64,000 nt of DNA from Ramlibacter sp. Leaf400 (GCF_001424545.1 NZ_LMQL01000010.1:424673-488672); one strand, 5' to 3'. Shown: positions 8,259 through 15,864, counted from the stretch's first letter. Translations and numbers: made by a program. Notes: generated by a model from the letters alone, not told the origin.

Positions 8259-9170
8259 ATGACGCCCTCCCTGGCGGACCTGCGCGCCTTCGTCGCCGTC
8301 GGCCAGCTGCAGAGCTTCGCGGCGGCGGCCAAGGTGCTCCACCTCTCGCAACCGGCCCTCTCGCGCCGCATCTCGCACCTGGAGGACCAGCTCGGGGTCC
8401 GCCTCTTCGACCGCACCACCCGCAGCGTGGAACTCACGCTGCTGGGCCGGCGCTTCCTGGGCCAGGTGCGCAACGTGGTCGACGGGCTCGACCGCTCGGT
8501 GGTGAGCCTGCACGACGTGGCCCACCTGGAGGCCGGCGACGTCACCGTGGGCTGCGTGTTCTCCGCGGTGCACCACTTCCTGCCGCCGGTGATCCGGTCG
8601 TTCCGCGAGCAGCATCCGCGCGTGCTGGTGCGCATCATCGAAGAGGGCGCCGACGAGGTGCTGGCCAGCGTCAAGCACGGCGAGGCCGACTTCGCGCTGA
8701 ACTACACCGGGATGCAGGACCCGGAGGTGGAGTTCACGCCGCTCCTGAAGGAGCCTTTCGTGCTGGCCTGCCCGCACGACCACCCGCTGGCACGACGCCG
8801 GTCGGTGCGCTGGGAGGAACTGGCCCGGCACCCGTACGCGCTGGTCTCGCACGAGAGCCGCAACCGCGTGCTCATCGACCAGGCGCTGGCCGAGGTCGAA
8901 CGACTGCCGCGCCCGGTGTGCGAGGTGCGCCACGTCTCGACGCTGATCGGCGTGGTGGAGAACGGCCTGGCGCTGGCGATCGTTCCGCAGCTGGCGCTGC
9001 CGGCCAAGGCCGGGACGGTTGTCGGGGTACGGCTGGAGGCGCCTTCGATCATGCGAACCATCGGGCTGATCCGCCGGACCGGGCGCAGCCTGTCGCCGGC
9101 GGCAGCGGCGTTCGCGCAGTTGCTGACGCGGGCGAGCCGGGCGCGGGGGAAGCCGGCGGGCAGGAAGTGA
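8259..9170 (+). CDS. LysR family transcriptional regulator
   Basis: A 303-residue LysR regulator. The N-terminal winged helix-turn-helix is clear (residues 5-63, with L-S-Q-P-A-L-S-R-R-I and G-V-R-L-F-D-R), followed by a linker helix and a periplasmic-binding-protein-like effector domain with E-N-G-L-A-L-A-I-V-P near residue 245. The divergent Bug-MmgE/PrpD unit is the obvious target. The effector is probably the imported acid or its product, inferred from context. The C-terminal tail is unusually rich in Arg, Lys and Gly. Confidence 0.9.
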   Translation: MTPSLADLRAFVAVGQLQSFAAAAKVLHLSQPALSRRISHLEDQLGVRLFDRTTRSVELTLLGRRFLGQVRNVVDGLDRSVVSLHDVAHLEAGDVTVGCVFSAVHHFLPPVIRSFREQHPRVLVRIIEEGADEVLASVKHGEADFALNYTGMQDPEVEFTPLLKEPFVLACPHDHPLARRRSVRWEELARHPYALVSHESRNRVLIDQALAEVERLPRPVCEVRHVSTLIGVVENGLALAIVPQLALPAKAGTVVGVRLEAPSIMRTIGLIRRTGRSLSPAAAAFAQLLTRASRARGKPAGRK

Positions 9171-9202
9171 GGCGACACGGGCGCCGGGCGTCATGGTCGA
9201 GT

Positions 9203-9231
9203 TTGCGGAACGTGGAAAACGTATCTACAAT
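9203..9231 (+). promoter_or_regulatory. probable sigma-70 promoter of the toxin-antitoxin pair
   Basis: TTGCGG at 9203-9208 and TACAAT at 9226-9231 are spaced by 17 bp, placing a start about 25 bp before the antitoxin ATG. The spacer contains AACGT twice (around 9209-9222), a possible site for autoregulation by the antitoxin complex. Confidence 0.5.
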
Positions 9232-9261
9232 GGCGCTACATTCGCTGGACAGGAGGTCGCC

Positions 9262-9498
9262 ATGAGAGTCGAGCTTTCGAAGTGGGGCAACAGCGCTGCT
9301 GTTCGCGTCCCCGCGGGCGCTCTCGCGGATGCCGGCCTCCAGATCGGCCAAGCCCTCAACCTTCGGGTTGAAGAAGGCTGCCTGGTGCTGGAACCTGCCG
9401 CCATGAACCTCGAAGACCTGGTGGCCAAGATCACTCCGCAAAACTGCCACGGACCTGCCTTCGACGACGACAGCGCCGTCGGCGCCGAAGCCTGGTGA
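9262..9498 (+). CDS. MazE/AbrB-type antitoxin
   Basis: A 78-residue protein. Its N-terminal half has the swapped-hairpin MazE/AbrB DNA-binding pattern (K-W-G-N-S-A-A-V-R-V-P), and the acidic C-terminal tail (F-D-D-D-S) would bind the toxin. The start is ATG at 9262 behind a perfect AGGAGG. It overlaps the downstream toxin gene by 4 bp, typical of co-translated type II pairs. It lies outside the prophage, with the pair ending 49 bp from the left attachment repeat. Confidence 0.85.
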   Translation: MRVELSKWGNSAAVRVPAGALADAGLQIGQALNLRVEEGCLVLEPAAMNLEDLVAKITPQNCHGPAFDDDSAVGAEAW

Positions 9499-9848
9499 GC
9501 GCGTCCGCCCACGGGTGGGTCCCGGACCGCGGGCACGTCGTCTGGCTGGATTTCCACCCGCAAGCGGGCCGAGAACAAGCAGGCCGGCGGCCTGCGCTGG
9601 TGCTCTCGCCTGCGGTGTACAACTCGAAGAGCTCGCTGATGCTCTGCTGCCCGATCACGAACCAGGCGAAGGGCTATCCCTTCGAAGTCCCGGTGGCCTG
9701 CGCTCCTGGCAGTGCCATCACGGGCGTCGTGCTGGCGGACCAGGTGCGCGCGCTCGATTGGCGGCAGCGCCACGCGGAGCCGGCAGGCGCGGTGACGGCG
9801 CCGTGTTTGATGGGGGTGAGTGCGAAGCTGAGGGTGCTGCTGCCCTGA
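9495..9848 (+). CDS. MazF/PemK-type toxin, mRNA interferase
   Basis: A 117-residue MazF/PemK-like ribonuclease. The N-terminal V-P-D-R-G-H-V-V-W-L-D-F strand, the R-P-A-L-V-L-S-P strand and the C-P-I-T-N segment match the family in order. The GTG start at 9495 overlaps the antitoxin stop. The family cleaves mRNA at short motifs; which motif is used here cannot be told. It is probably a host gene, since the prophage boundary lies downstream. Confidence 0.85.
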   Translation: MSASAHGWVPDRGHVVWLDFHPQAGREQAGRRPALVLSPAVYNSKSSLMLCCPITNQAKGYPFEVPVACAPGSAITGVVLADQVRALDWRQRHAEPAGAVTAPCLMGVSAKLRVLLP

Positions 9849-9897
9849 TTCGCGCCGGTGTTTGCTTCAAGCCGATGGCGCTGGGCAGCGAGGTGAA

Positions 9898-9943
9898 ATG
9901 GTCGGAGCGATAGGATTCGAACCTACGACCCTCTGGTCCCAAA
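9898..9943. repeat. attL: 46-bp copy of the 3' half of tRNA-Pro
   Basis: These 46 bp are identical to 54676-54721, the 3' half of the tRNA-Pro gene from the anticodon loop to the encoded CCA. The copy here is not attached to a 5' half, so it is the displaced remnant made by integration. Identity stops on both sides (A versus G before it, G versus C after it), which fixes the core. Between the toxin stop and the first phage gene (9849-10150) there is nothing else recognisable except short dyads that may be integrase arm sites. Confidence 0.92.
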
Positions 9944-10150
9944 GCAGTCGTCGATTTCAATTGCGACAGGCAGTTGCGCGAGCTCCTTCTAACGGCGCGA
10001 GCGGGGATTGAGCCCCGATCTCAGAGGGAGCATCCTCAGCCGTTAGTAGCTTTTCGGCAGTTCCCAGCCCCCGAAGTACTGTATGCTTCACCAGTGCTTT
10101 TGGTGGTCTACCGGTTGAGGCGTGGTGGTCAGCGGCAGTCCCGCACCGAC

Positions 10151-10486
10151 ATGGCCAACGAGGGCATGCGCGGAGACTTGCGCTTGGACTTGTACGAGAG
10201 CGGCTGGGGCGGCCGGCCTTCGTTCATCGCTCGGCTGCTCAAGCCCGGGTCGTCCACAGAGGAGCTGCTCCCGCAGATGGTCGGCGCCCGCGTGCTGCGT
10301 GTGCGCGAGGCAATGCTGATCGCCGGCATGGAGCAGATCCCCCGGGGGCGAAAGAGCGTGGAGCGCTATCGGCAGACCTGGGTCTGCTCGCCGAACATCA
10401 TCGCGCCCGACCGCTGGCCTGGCGTGCCGGCCCGGCCTGGGCACTACACCGGCTTCGATCCAGCTGAAGACGACATTGCTTATTAG
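10151..10486 (+). CDS. hypothetical protein
   Basis: A 111-residue protein of unknown function at the left end of the prophage. The ATG at 10151 is chosen because the longer frame from 9974 begins in the attachment region. The product has a mixed N-terminus, a central R-V-R-E-A-M-L-I-A-G-M-E segment and a basic stretch R-G-R-K-S-V-E-R-Y-R-Q before an acidic C-terminus. This pattern recalls short phage proteins next to ligase or endonuclease genes, but no family is recognised. It overlaps or abuts the next small gene. Confidence 0.5.
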   Translation: MANEGMRGDLRLDLYESGWGGRPSFIARLLKPGSSTEELLPQMVGARVLRVREAMLIAGMEQIPRGRKSVERYRQTWVCSPNIIAPDRWPGVPARPGHYTGFDPAEDDIAY

Positions 10487-10514
10487 CTTCGTGTGGCGCT
10501 GGCATGATCGCCAC

Positions 10515-10796
10515 ATGCGCTTCGTAGCCGTTCTCCTGGATCCGACTGTGGCCCGCCTCCTAGGCAGGGGCTTGTTCCTGATTTCGCTCTTCTTCATCGG
10601 ACGAGGCTTGCTGCTGTCGCGTCTAGACCGCCGCGTTGCTCGTGTCGGCCAAGACCTATCCACTTCCCTTGATGCAGCACTTCCATTCTTCTGGGCAGTG
10701 CCGGAGTCAGCCATCGGGTACGCGACCTGGATCGTTCTGGGCGCTGCAGGTTTTGCGCTCGCGAAGTGGGCTAAGTTCATCGACGGAGTTCGTTAG
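10515..10796 (+). CDS. small membrane protein, hypothetical
   Basis: A 93-residue protein with two hydrophobic segments (near residues 12-29 and 65-85) separated by a basic, helical part. The ATG at 10515 is preferred; an in-frame ATG at 10476 overlaps the upstream gene. The function is unknown. Small membrane proteins at prophage ends are often superinfection-exclusion or accessory proteins, but nothing here proves that. Confidence 0.45.
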   Translation: MRFVAVLLDPTVARLLGRGLFLISLFFIGRGLLLSRLDRRVARVGQDLSTSLDAALPFFWAVPESAIGYATWIVLGAAGFALAKWAKFIDGVR

Positions 10797-10811
10797 CTGT
10801 CCGAAACGGCC

Positions 10812-11453
10812 GTGATCGCCATCGCTGCCCCTATGCAGGCGACAGAAGGCCAGCGCGCGCCCTTCTCCAGCGCCGACTGGATCTATGAGATCAAGTTCGA
10901 CGGCTACCGCTGCATGGCGGGCATAGACGCGGGCGAGGTGAAGCTCATGACCAAGAGTGGCAGCGACTGCACAAACTGGTATCCCGAGGTGTTGCCGGCG
11001 CTCGCTGCCCTACCTGGCGGCCCGCACGTCCTAGACGCAGAAGCTGTGGTGATGCGCGAGGACGGCACGAGCGACTTCAACCGCCTGCAGGAGCGAGCAC
11101 GGCGGCGTAAGTGGTACCCAGGCGCCCCGCCGATAACGCTGGCCGTCTTCGACATCCTGGTGCACGAAGGCCGCAAGGTTATGGATTTCCCGCTCATGAC
11201 TAGAAAGGAACTCCTGCAGCACCTGATGGCAGGCATGAGACCGGGCCCACTGCTCTTCGTGAAAGAACTTCCCGCTGACGCCGCCCTGTTCCACGCCATG
11301 GTGCTGCCGAAGGAACAGGGCGGCCTCGGGCTGCAGATAGAAGGCGTGATGGCCAAGCGTCGGGATAGCCCTTACCTACCCGGCGTGCGCAGTGACTCGT
11401 GGGTGAAGATCAAGCGGCCGGGCTGGCAGGAGGGCCGGAGGTGGACAGGCTGA
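10812..11453 (+). CDS. minimal ATP-dependent DNA ligase (LigD-ligase type)
   Basis: A 213-residue protein matching the adenylation domain of LigD-type ATP-dependent DNA ligases. Motif I is E-I-K-F-D-G-Y-R with the nucleophile Lys28, a D-A-E-A-V motif III-like segment follows, motif IV is E-G-V-M-A-K-R, and motif V is W-V-K-I-K near the C-terminus. The protein stops directly after motif V, so the usual OB-fold domain is missing. The GTG start at 10812 is preferred because the conserved A-P-M segment precedes the ATG at 10833. It would seal nicks, perhaps in phage replication or repair, if active without the OB-fold. Confidence 0.8.
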   Translation: MIAIAAPMQATEGQRAPFSSADWIYEIKFDGYRCMAGIDAGEVKLMTKSGSDCTNWYPEVLPALAALPGGPHVLDAEAVVMREDGTSDFNRLQERARRRKWYPGAPPITLAVFDILVHEGRKVMDFPLMTRKELLQHLMAGMRPGPLLFVKELPADAALFHAMVLPKEQGGLGLQIEGVMAKRRDSPYLPGVRSDSWVKIKRPGWQEGRRWTG

Positions 11454-11510
11454 AGCCCGACCTCGTCTCGCGCTTAACAATTGGTGTCGAGGTGATCGGC
11501 TGACAGGATG

Positions 11511-11534
11511 CAGCACGCAGCCGGTCGCGTGCTG
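11511..11534. terminator. hairpin between convergent genes
   Basis: CAGCACGC (11511-11518) and GCGTGCTG (11527-11534) form a perfect 8-bp stem with an 8-nt loop, between the ligase gene and the convergent I78-domain gene. There is no T-run on either side, so intrinsic termination is uncertain. Confidence 0.4.
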
Positions 11535-11565
11535 TACATCGACGGCGGTTTCGCTCGGCGCAGAG

Positions 11566-12225
11566 TCACCCTCTGAAAACTCGAACGATGGTGCTGCCGT
11601 ACTTCGCACGGACAATGTTAATGCGATCTTTGCGGTAATCCATCGTCACCGCATCACCTTCTGAAAATATGCGCACTGGAGGGCCAATCAATGTCGAGAT
11701 TGGCTCATTGAGAATATTGACGGAGTCTTGCCGCTGGTCACTCTTGATTTCCATCGAATCAGTGGCCGGCAAGGTCCACGGGAATGCGTCACCGGGATCC
11801 CTTGCTGGCGCGCCTTCAGCGCTCATCGAACGGGCGACTTCAATAAGTTGCCGACGGGCCCACGGGAATGGAACGAACCTGTCATCCAGCGCGAGCACGG
11901 GAAGAGCTTCCTTTTCTCCGCTGGCGATGCTGTTCTGGGAGCCATGCACCCGAACTCCTCGGCACCATCTTGGAGCCGGAAAGAAATGCCCTTGCACATC
12001 AAGGCCACTAATGACCTGAATGTCCATGCTCGTCGGCGGAGACGCAAGGAAATCGAAATCCCATATTCCGTCGTCCGGCTCGGTCACATAGGTCCACGGG
12101 ACAAGCAAAGCGTTCCTCCAGCCAGGTGTCGGAACACGCGCCTTTGCGCTGACCATCAACCCCGGCGGCATGCTCTTCGTCATGGCGTGCGCAACCCACT
12201 CAATGTGAGGAACTTTGACTTGCAT
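11566..12225 (-). CDS. protein with a C-terminal peptidase inhibitor I78-like domain
   Basis: A 219-residue protein in two parts. The last 50 or so residues match the I78 inhibitor signature: L-I-G-P-P-V, then E-G-D-A-V-T-M-D-Y-R-K-D-R-I-N-I and a C-terminal I-V-R-V-F-R-G. The usual final C-G is F-R-G here, so a conserved cysteine is missing. The first 165 residues are unrecognised and have no signal peptide, although most I78 proteins are secreted and short. Its gene is alone, convergent with the ligase gene. It could protect phage proteins from a host peptidase, but this is speculation from the domain alone. Confidence 0.6.
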   Translation of the reverse strand: MQVKVPHIEWVAHAMTKSMPPGLMVSAKARVPTPGWRNALLVPWTYVTEPDDGIWDFDFLASPPTSMDIQVISGLDVQGHFFPAPRWCRGVRVHGSQNSIASGEKEALPVLALDDRFVPFPWARRQLIEVARSMSAEGAPARDPGDAFPWTLPATDSMEIKSDQRQDSVNILNEPISTLIGPPVRIFSEGDAVTMDYRKDRINIVRAKYGSTIVRVFRG

Positions 12226-12429
12226 AGATCACCTTCGAAGGCCCCCGACCTCACAACTCAGTAAGGCGGGAGCTGAAGCCGCGAACCGCGCGACGCGGAC
12301 CCTGGTCATCGGGGGACCGCTAATTTCCAAAGGTTTGATGAAGCTGTCTACATAGAAGTGTGATGAAAGTGTCACGCCTGTCACGCTGACGCTTACTGCC
12401 GGGCAAACTGGACCCGCATCCCCCGTCGC

Positions 12430-12449
12430 CCCTGTCAATATTGACAGGG
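12430..12449. promoter_or_regulatory. 20-bp perfect palindrome upstream of a two-gene unit
   Basis: CCCTGTCAATATTGACAGGG is a perfect palindrome lying 90 bp before the start at 12539, in a 313-bp gap (12226-12538) that has no gene. Its right half contains TTGACA, so a repressor bound here would block a promoter using that -35 box, although no well-spaced -10 is obvious. Two copies of TGTCACGC-like sequence lie about 50 bp further left. Confidence 0.55.
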
Positions 12450-12538
12450 TCTCTACTCCATTTGGGGGATGGTCTAGATACTTCCCGTCTCTATATCCTT
12501 TTCGCGCACAAGGAACTGATACGAAGGGAGACGCACCC

Positions 12539-12862
12539 ATGCCCGCCACGTATGCAGCTATCAAGCGCGCCGTCATCGACGTCGTTGACGACTTCGCTAG
12601 CAAAGACGACGTCGTCGACAACTACAAGCCGAGCGGCGGAAAGCTGTATGACGCCAAGACCAAACTTATAACCCTCTACATTAATGATCCGGTGCTGGCG
12701 ATGATGCCCATTCGCTTCAACAAGGCGCTGCGCAAGGTGGCGGGCAGCGGTTGGAAGAATGTTGGCAGTTTGGATCTAATGAAGAAGAAAACGATCGGAG
12801 ACCTTATCAAGCTCGCATGCTCTGCCGCTAAGGTCACCGTATCCGCTGGAGAGCCGACATGA
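12539..12862 (+). CDS. hypothetical protein
   Basis: A 107-residue soluble protein of unknown function, ATG at 12539 with GAAGGGAG about 10 bp upstream. It is alpha-helical in character, acidic near the N-terminus (D-V-V-D-D-F-A-S-K-D-D) and basic in the second half (M-K-K-K-T-I-G-D). It overlaps the following exported-protein gene by 4 bp (ATGA), so the two are made together. No phage structural family is recognised; they look like a cargo unit. Confidence 0.6.
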   Translation: MPATYAAIKRAVIDVVDDFASKDDVVDNYKPSGGKLYDAKTKLITLYINDPVLAMMPIRFNKALRKVAGSGWKNVGSLDLMKKKTIGDLIKLACSAAKVTVSAGEPT

Positions 12863-13851
12863 AGTGGAGCGCCGCAGTAATGGCGCTGACGGCTGGCACT
12901 GTCTATGCGCAAGTGGATTGGCGTGCCACGGTTCTCGAATGCGAGAAGCTAGCCTCGGACTCAGCAATCGCAAGTTGCGTCCGGCAAAACGTGTCCAAGC
13001 TCCGCGCTGAGGAAGACACCGCAGCGGCGGCGGCGAGCAAGAAGGAGCAGGAGGATTTCGGCTTCAAGCTCTTTGTGCGAGACAAATCTAGCTCAGTCGC
13101 TGAGATGAGCGGTCTTACCCTCGGTGACAAGGGAGCATCGATCAGTTTGCAGCACAAAGACGGTGACGACGCATCCCAAGTTCAAGGCGCACTATTCGCG
13201 CGTTGGGGCGCCTATTTTGGAGGTCGGATCCAACCGTTCGCTGGGGTATCTTGGCTGCGTGATACCACCGGCACGACGAAGAAGGATATCCGCGATGTGA
13301 CGGTCGGAACGGTAGGCCCTCTCTGGGAAAGTTCCGGCCCCACCGAGAACCTGTTCTCGCTGCTCACTACACTGCAGCTGACCAACCGAGAAGACGTCTA
13401 CGACGGTCCGAGCGAAGGAGTGCTTGCACGAGCGCACTTTGACTTGGCCTGGCTGCCGCTCGCGAGCGGCAGCCTCTTGGGCGGCGTGAGCGTTGTCCCG
13501 CACGTGGCGCTGCTTTGGAGCCGTCGCAACGGCGGCGGGCCTGAAGACGGCGTTTGGCGAAGCTCGTATGTCGGCGTGGCCATCACCAAGCCCTTCGAAC
13601 TGGGCAAACAGCGCTTCAAGGCCTCGCTGCTCTATCGTAAGCTGAGAGACAGTGATGTCCCAGACGGCAACGTTCGCCGTCACGACAAGTACGCGAACGT
13701 TTCGCTGGACTATTATTTTTTCAATCCGGAGGACGAGAAGGCCGCATTGCAACCCTCCCTGTTCATCACTCGAGAAGTTGGATTGGACTTCCTGAACATG
13801 GCGGACAGGGCGAACAAGACGACCGCCGGCATTCGGTTCAAGTTCAACTAG
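12859..13851 (+). CDS. exported beta-barrel-like protein, hypothetical
   Basis: A 330-residue protein with a short signal peptide (cleavage near V-Y-A-Q) and a helical segment rich in Ala, Glu and Lys (residues 40-65). About 260 residues follow with alternating hydrophobic/polar strands, many aromatic residues and a C-terminal I-R-F-K-F-N, the terminal-aromatic style of outer-membrane barrels. It may be an outer membrane protein made by the lysogen, for example to alter phage adsorption, but no family is recognised. The base composition is less GC-rich than the structural genes. Confidence 0.6.
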   Translation: MKWSAAVMALTAGTVYAQVDWRATVLECEKLASDSAIASCVRQNVSKLRAEEDTAAAAASKKEQEDFGFKLFVRDKSSSVAEMSGLTLGDKGASISLQHKDGDDASQVQGALFARWGAYFGGRIQPFAGVSWLRDTTGTTKKDIRDVTVGTVGPLWESSGPTENLFSLLTTLQLTNREDVYDGPSEGVLARAHFDLAWLPLASGSLLGGVSVVPHVALLWSRRNGGGPEDGVWRSSYVGVAITKPFELGKQRFKASLLYRKLRDSDVPDGNVRRHDKYANVSLDYYFFNPEDEKAALQPSLFITREVGLDFLNMADRANKTTAGIRFKFN

Positions 13852-13985
13852 CTCACTTAGCCCGGCTAGAAATGCCGCAACAGCTGATCTCAATCACCTG
13901 ACCGACCGCCGTTAGATTGATTCAATACTGAACTGGCGTCGCTACCAGGCCGCCCTGACATAGCGACGCGCATCGGATAAAGCTC

Positions 13986-14207
13986 CTAACAGTTTTTACC
14001 AAGGTTGATCCAACCGTCGTTACCGCACTCATGCACTTTTCCGCCCATGCATAGGCGGGCGCCCTTCCCGTAGCTCTTTCCATCATAGGTGCACGTGACA
14101 GCTTGGGTATTCGAATCGTCAGTCTCAGCGTTCGGTGAGGCTGCAACGATCGGGCTATTTGGCTTGTCAGTCGTGCCAACCGGCTCAGAGGGCTTGAAGC
14201 TTTCCAT
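13986..14207 (-). CDS. small Cys-containing protein, DUF1496-like
   Basis: A 73-residue protein with a low-complexity N-terminal half and a compact C-terminal half holding four cysteines (C-T-Y-D-G-K-S-Y, G-A-R-L-C-M-G-G-K, H-E-C-G-N-D-G-W and a final N-C). The pattern Y-x-x-G-A-x-x-C-M-G-G-x-x-x-x-C-x-x-D-G-W resembles DUF1496. No signal peptide is seen. The start is ATG at 14207 behind AGGAG. The 270 bp before its start (14208-14477) hold no recognisable gene. Confidence 0.6.
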   Translation of the reverse strand: MESFKPSEPVGTTDKPNSPIVAASPNAETDDSNTQAVTCTYDGKSYGKGARLCMGGKVHECGNDGWINLGKNC

Positions 14208-14477
14208 ATTGAACTCCTGGTGAACCGCTGCGTACTGCGCAGCGCAGGCATCGCTGGGACGAGGCCACGCAGTCTGACGATAGCTTCAGTAGGACGCCCA
14301 TAGCGCGTTCGAACTACTCATTGCTGCGGTCGATACGTCGCTTGGGCTAGCAACTCCAGCGAGCGTCGAGCGCGCGTCTCCTGTCAGACTTGACACTGCC
14401 ACTCTGCGTGGATTACCGGGCCTTGAGTCACTCAAGCTTTATTGCTGAGCTAGGCGGTGCAGTGCGACAACGGTCGC

Positions 14478-14777
14478 ATGAACACGACCTCTCAAAAACC
14501 CATCCTTTTCGTCTCGATCGCGGTCAATAGCGCCATCCTGCGCAGAAGCGGCAAGCCAGTGTTCTGGGCAAGGGTGAAGTACATAGGCTTCAGCAAGGTC
14601 ATTCACTACACGAATGCCTATCCGACGCCCTTCGAGCCAATTCGAGCGGCTTACGCGTGGGCGGACTCCGTCAACGCAAGGGTCGTGATGCTGGAATGGT
14701 TCGCCATCAGGCCCGTGGACTTTGCGCTTCCCGACGGAAGCGGCCTCATAGGGTGGCTGCAACTCCTGAACCAGTGA
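14478..14777 (+). CDS. hypothetical protein, one of a convergent paralogous pair
   Basis: A 99-residue protein of unknown function. ATG at 14478 is chosen over 14457 because the shared core begins soon after it; neither start has a strong ribosome site. The central part (G-K-P-V-F-W-A-R-V-K-Y-I-G, then R-A-A-Y-A-W-A and L-E-W-F-A) aligns with the product of the facing gene at 14800-15024, so the two are diverged duplicates. The antisense frame here is a shadow. Confidence 0.5.
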   Translation: MNTTSQKPILFVSIAVNSAILRRSGKPVFWARVKYIGFSKVIHYTNAYPTPFEPIRAAYAWADSVNARVVMLEWFAIRPVDFALPDGSGLIGWLQLLNQ

Positions 14778-14799
14778 AGGGGCAGCGACCTCGTTGAAT

Positions 14800-15024
14800 T
14801 CACTCAGCGAAGTACTCGATCTCACAAAGATCCTTCTGCTGGAGCACGCTCCAGAAAACCGCCGCCCGCCCTGCCTGGAGACGATCAGCGCACGGAATGG
14901 TGGTGTGAATCTTGCCGTTGCTGCCCACGTGGCGCACACTGGCCCAAAAGACTTTCTGGCCAAAGAAGGCAGCCGCGTAGACGCTGATGCGCACATGGGT
15001 GGACTGACACTTCTTCGACGTCAT
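14800..15024 (-). CDS. hypothetical protein, second of a convergent paralogous pair
   Basis: A 74-residue protein. ATG at 15024 is preceded by AAGGGG at ideal spacing, which rules out longer upstream starts. Its G-Q-K-V-F-W-A-S-V-R-H-V-G, R-A-A-V-F-W-S and I-E-Y-F-A-E segments match the neighbouring rightward gene in order. The two stops are 22 bp apart. The small size and duplicated, convergent layout suggest an accessory phage protein of unknown function. Confidence 0.55.
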   Translation of the reverse strand: MTSKKCQSTHVRISVYAAAFFGQKVFWASVRHVGSNGKIHTTIPCADRLQAGRAAVFWSVLQQKDLCEIEYFAE

Positions 15025-15588
15025 GCCCCTTAGTAGCATTCGCGCCGTTCGGCCCAGCATGACTCCGGTCGATTTCCAAGCGCTCGCATCCCAAGTAAAT
15101 ATGACAGGGCATCGCATAAGCATCGGCATCGGGCATCGGCTTTACAACCAGTGCGCTTTGAGCGCAGATGCGAGCCGGACTAGGTGATTTGCTTAGATCG
15201 CCTTCGGCGATCTTCGCGTGTCGAGCGTCCTTCAGTTCTCATGCAGCCTGGCCCACCATCCGCACACGTGCTGAACACACGACCGTCAGGCGGATGTTGA
15301 TTCCCGCCGCGGACGAACTTGTCTCCAGCGTGCGTCCGAACAGGCCGGGTGGCGCGCAGGGATACAAGACCTTCGGGGAAAACTGCGGGCCGGACCTGAC
15401 GACGGTGTTCAAGCACCCGGCCACCTCATGACCTTCACACCTCCATTGCTCAACCTGAGTGCGATGGCGACTGTGTGCACTGCTTTGGGACACGGATGAT
15501 CTTCTCCGCCCCCAAAAGGCGAGGCCCCGATGCGCAGCAACGCTCGGGGCCTCTATCCGACCCACCCCAGAAAGGAAGGAACGAACGA
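15025..15588. other. 564-bp stretch without a convincing gene
   Basis: Several short frames exist on both strands here, but none has a ribosome site together with protein-like composition. The segment contains ATCGCCTTCGGCGAT near 15197 (a short hairpin) and ends with the strong hairpin at 15521-15553. It separates the left accessory block from the lysis end of the structural operon. Confidence 0.5.
15521..15553. terminator. strong GC-rich hairpin
   Basis: GAGGCCCCGA (15521-15530) pairs perfectly with TCGGGGCCTC (15544-15553) around a 13-nt loop. It lies 35 bp upstream of the small gene at 15589 and could end transcripts arriving from either side. The T-run needed for a classical terminator is weak. 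Confidence 0.5.
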
Positions 15589-15864
15589 ATGGATTCTAGA
15601 TCGGTGTCCCGCAGCGTTGCCAGCGACCTAAACCCCTTGATTTCGAGCATGGATTGCTTGGCAACCCTGCGCAGCTGCATCAGTCTGATCTCAGATCTGG
15701 GCGCGAACATTGACAGCGCAGCAGAGCGTCGTGAGTTTCTGCTGGCCAGGAACCTGTGGTTGGTCCTGGAATGGCTCACCTCAGCACTGAAATTCGAGCT
15801 CAACGTGCTACAAGAGTTATCCGTTTCTCAGAGCATCGACAGCCGCAATGTCAGCGCGTCGTAG
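15589..15864 (+). CDS. hypothetical protein
   Basis: A 91-residue, mostly helical protein. ATG at 15589 follows GAAAGGAAGG, a good ribosome site. The sequence has regular Leu/Ile spacing (L-A-T-L-R-S-C-I-S-L-I) but no recognised family. Its last 37 bp overlap the 3' ends of the two spanin genes on the other strand. Confidence 0.45.
   Translation: MDSRSVSRSVASDLNPLISSMDCLATLRSCISLISDLGANIDSAAERREFLLARNLWLVLEWLTSALKFELNVLQELSVSQSIDSRNVSAS

Noticed and set aside
9974-10150. N-terminal extension of the first phage gene
   Set aside because: It begins in the attachment region and the ATG at 10151 gives a more protein-like product; no evidence for the longer form.
14439-14996. A 185-codon leftward frame over the paralogous small genes
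   Set aside because: It is antisense or out of frame to both small genes and lacks a start signal.
15168-15565. Short frames on both strands in the gap before the lysis genes
   Set aside because: No ribosome site, biased composition, and mutual overlap; none looks like a real protein.
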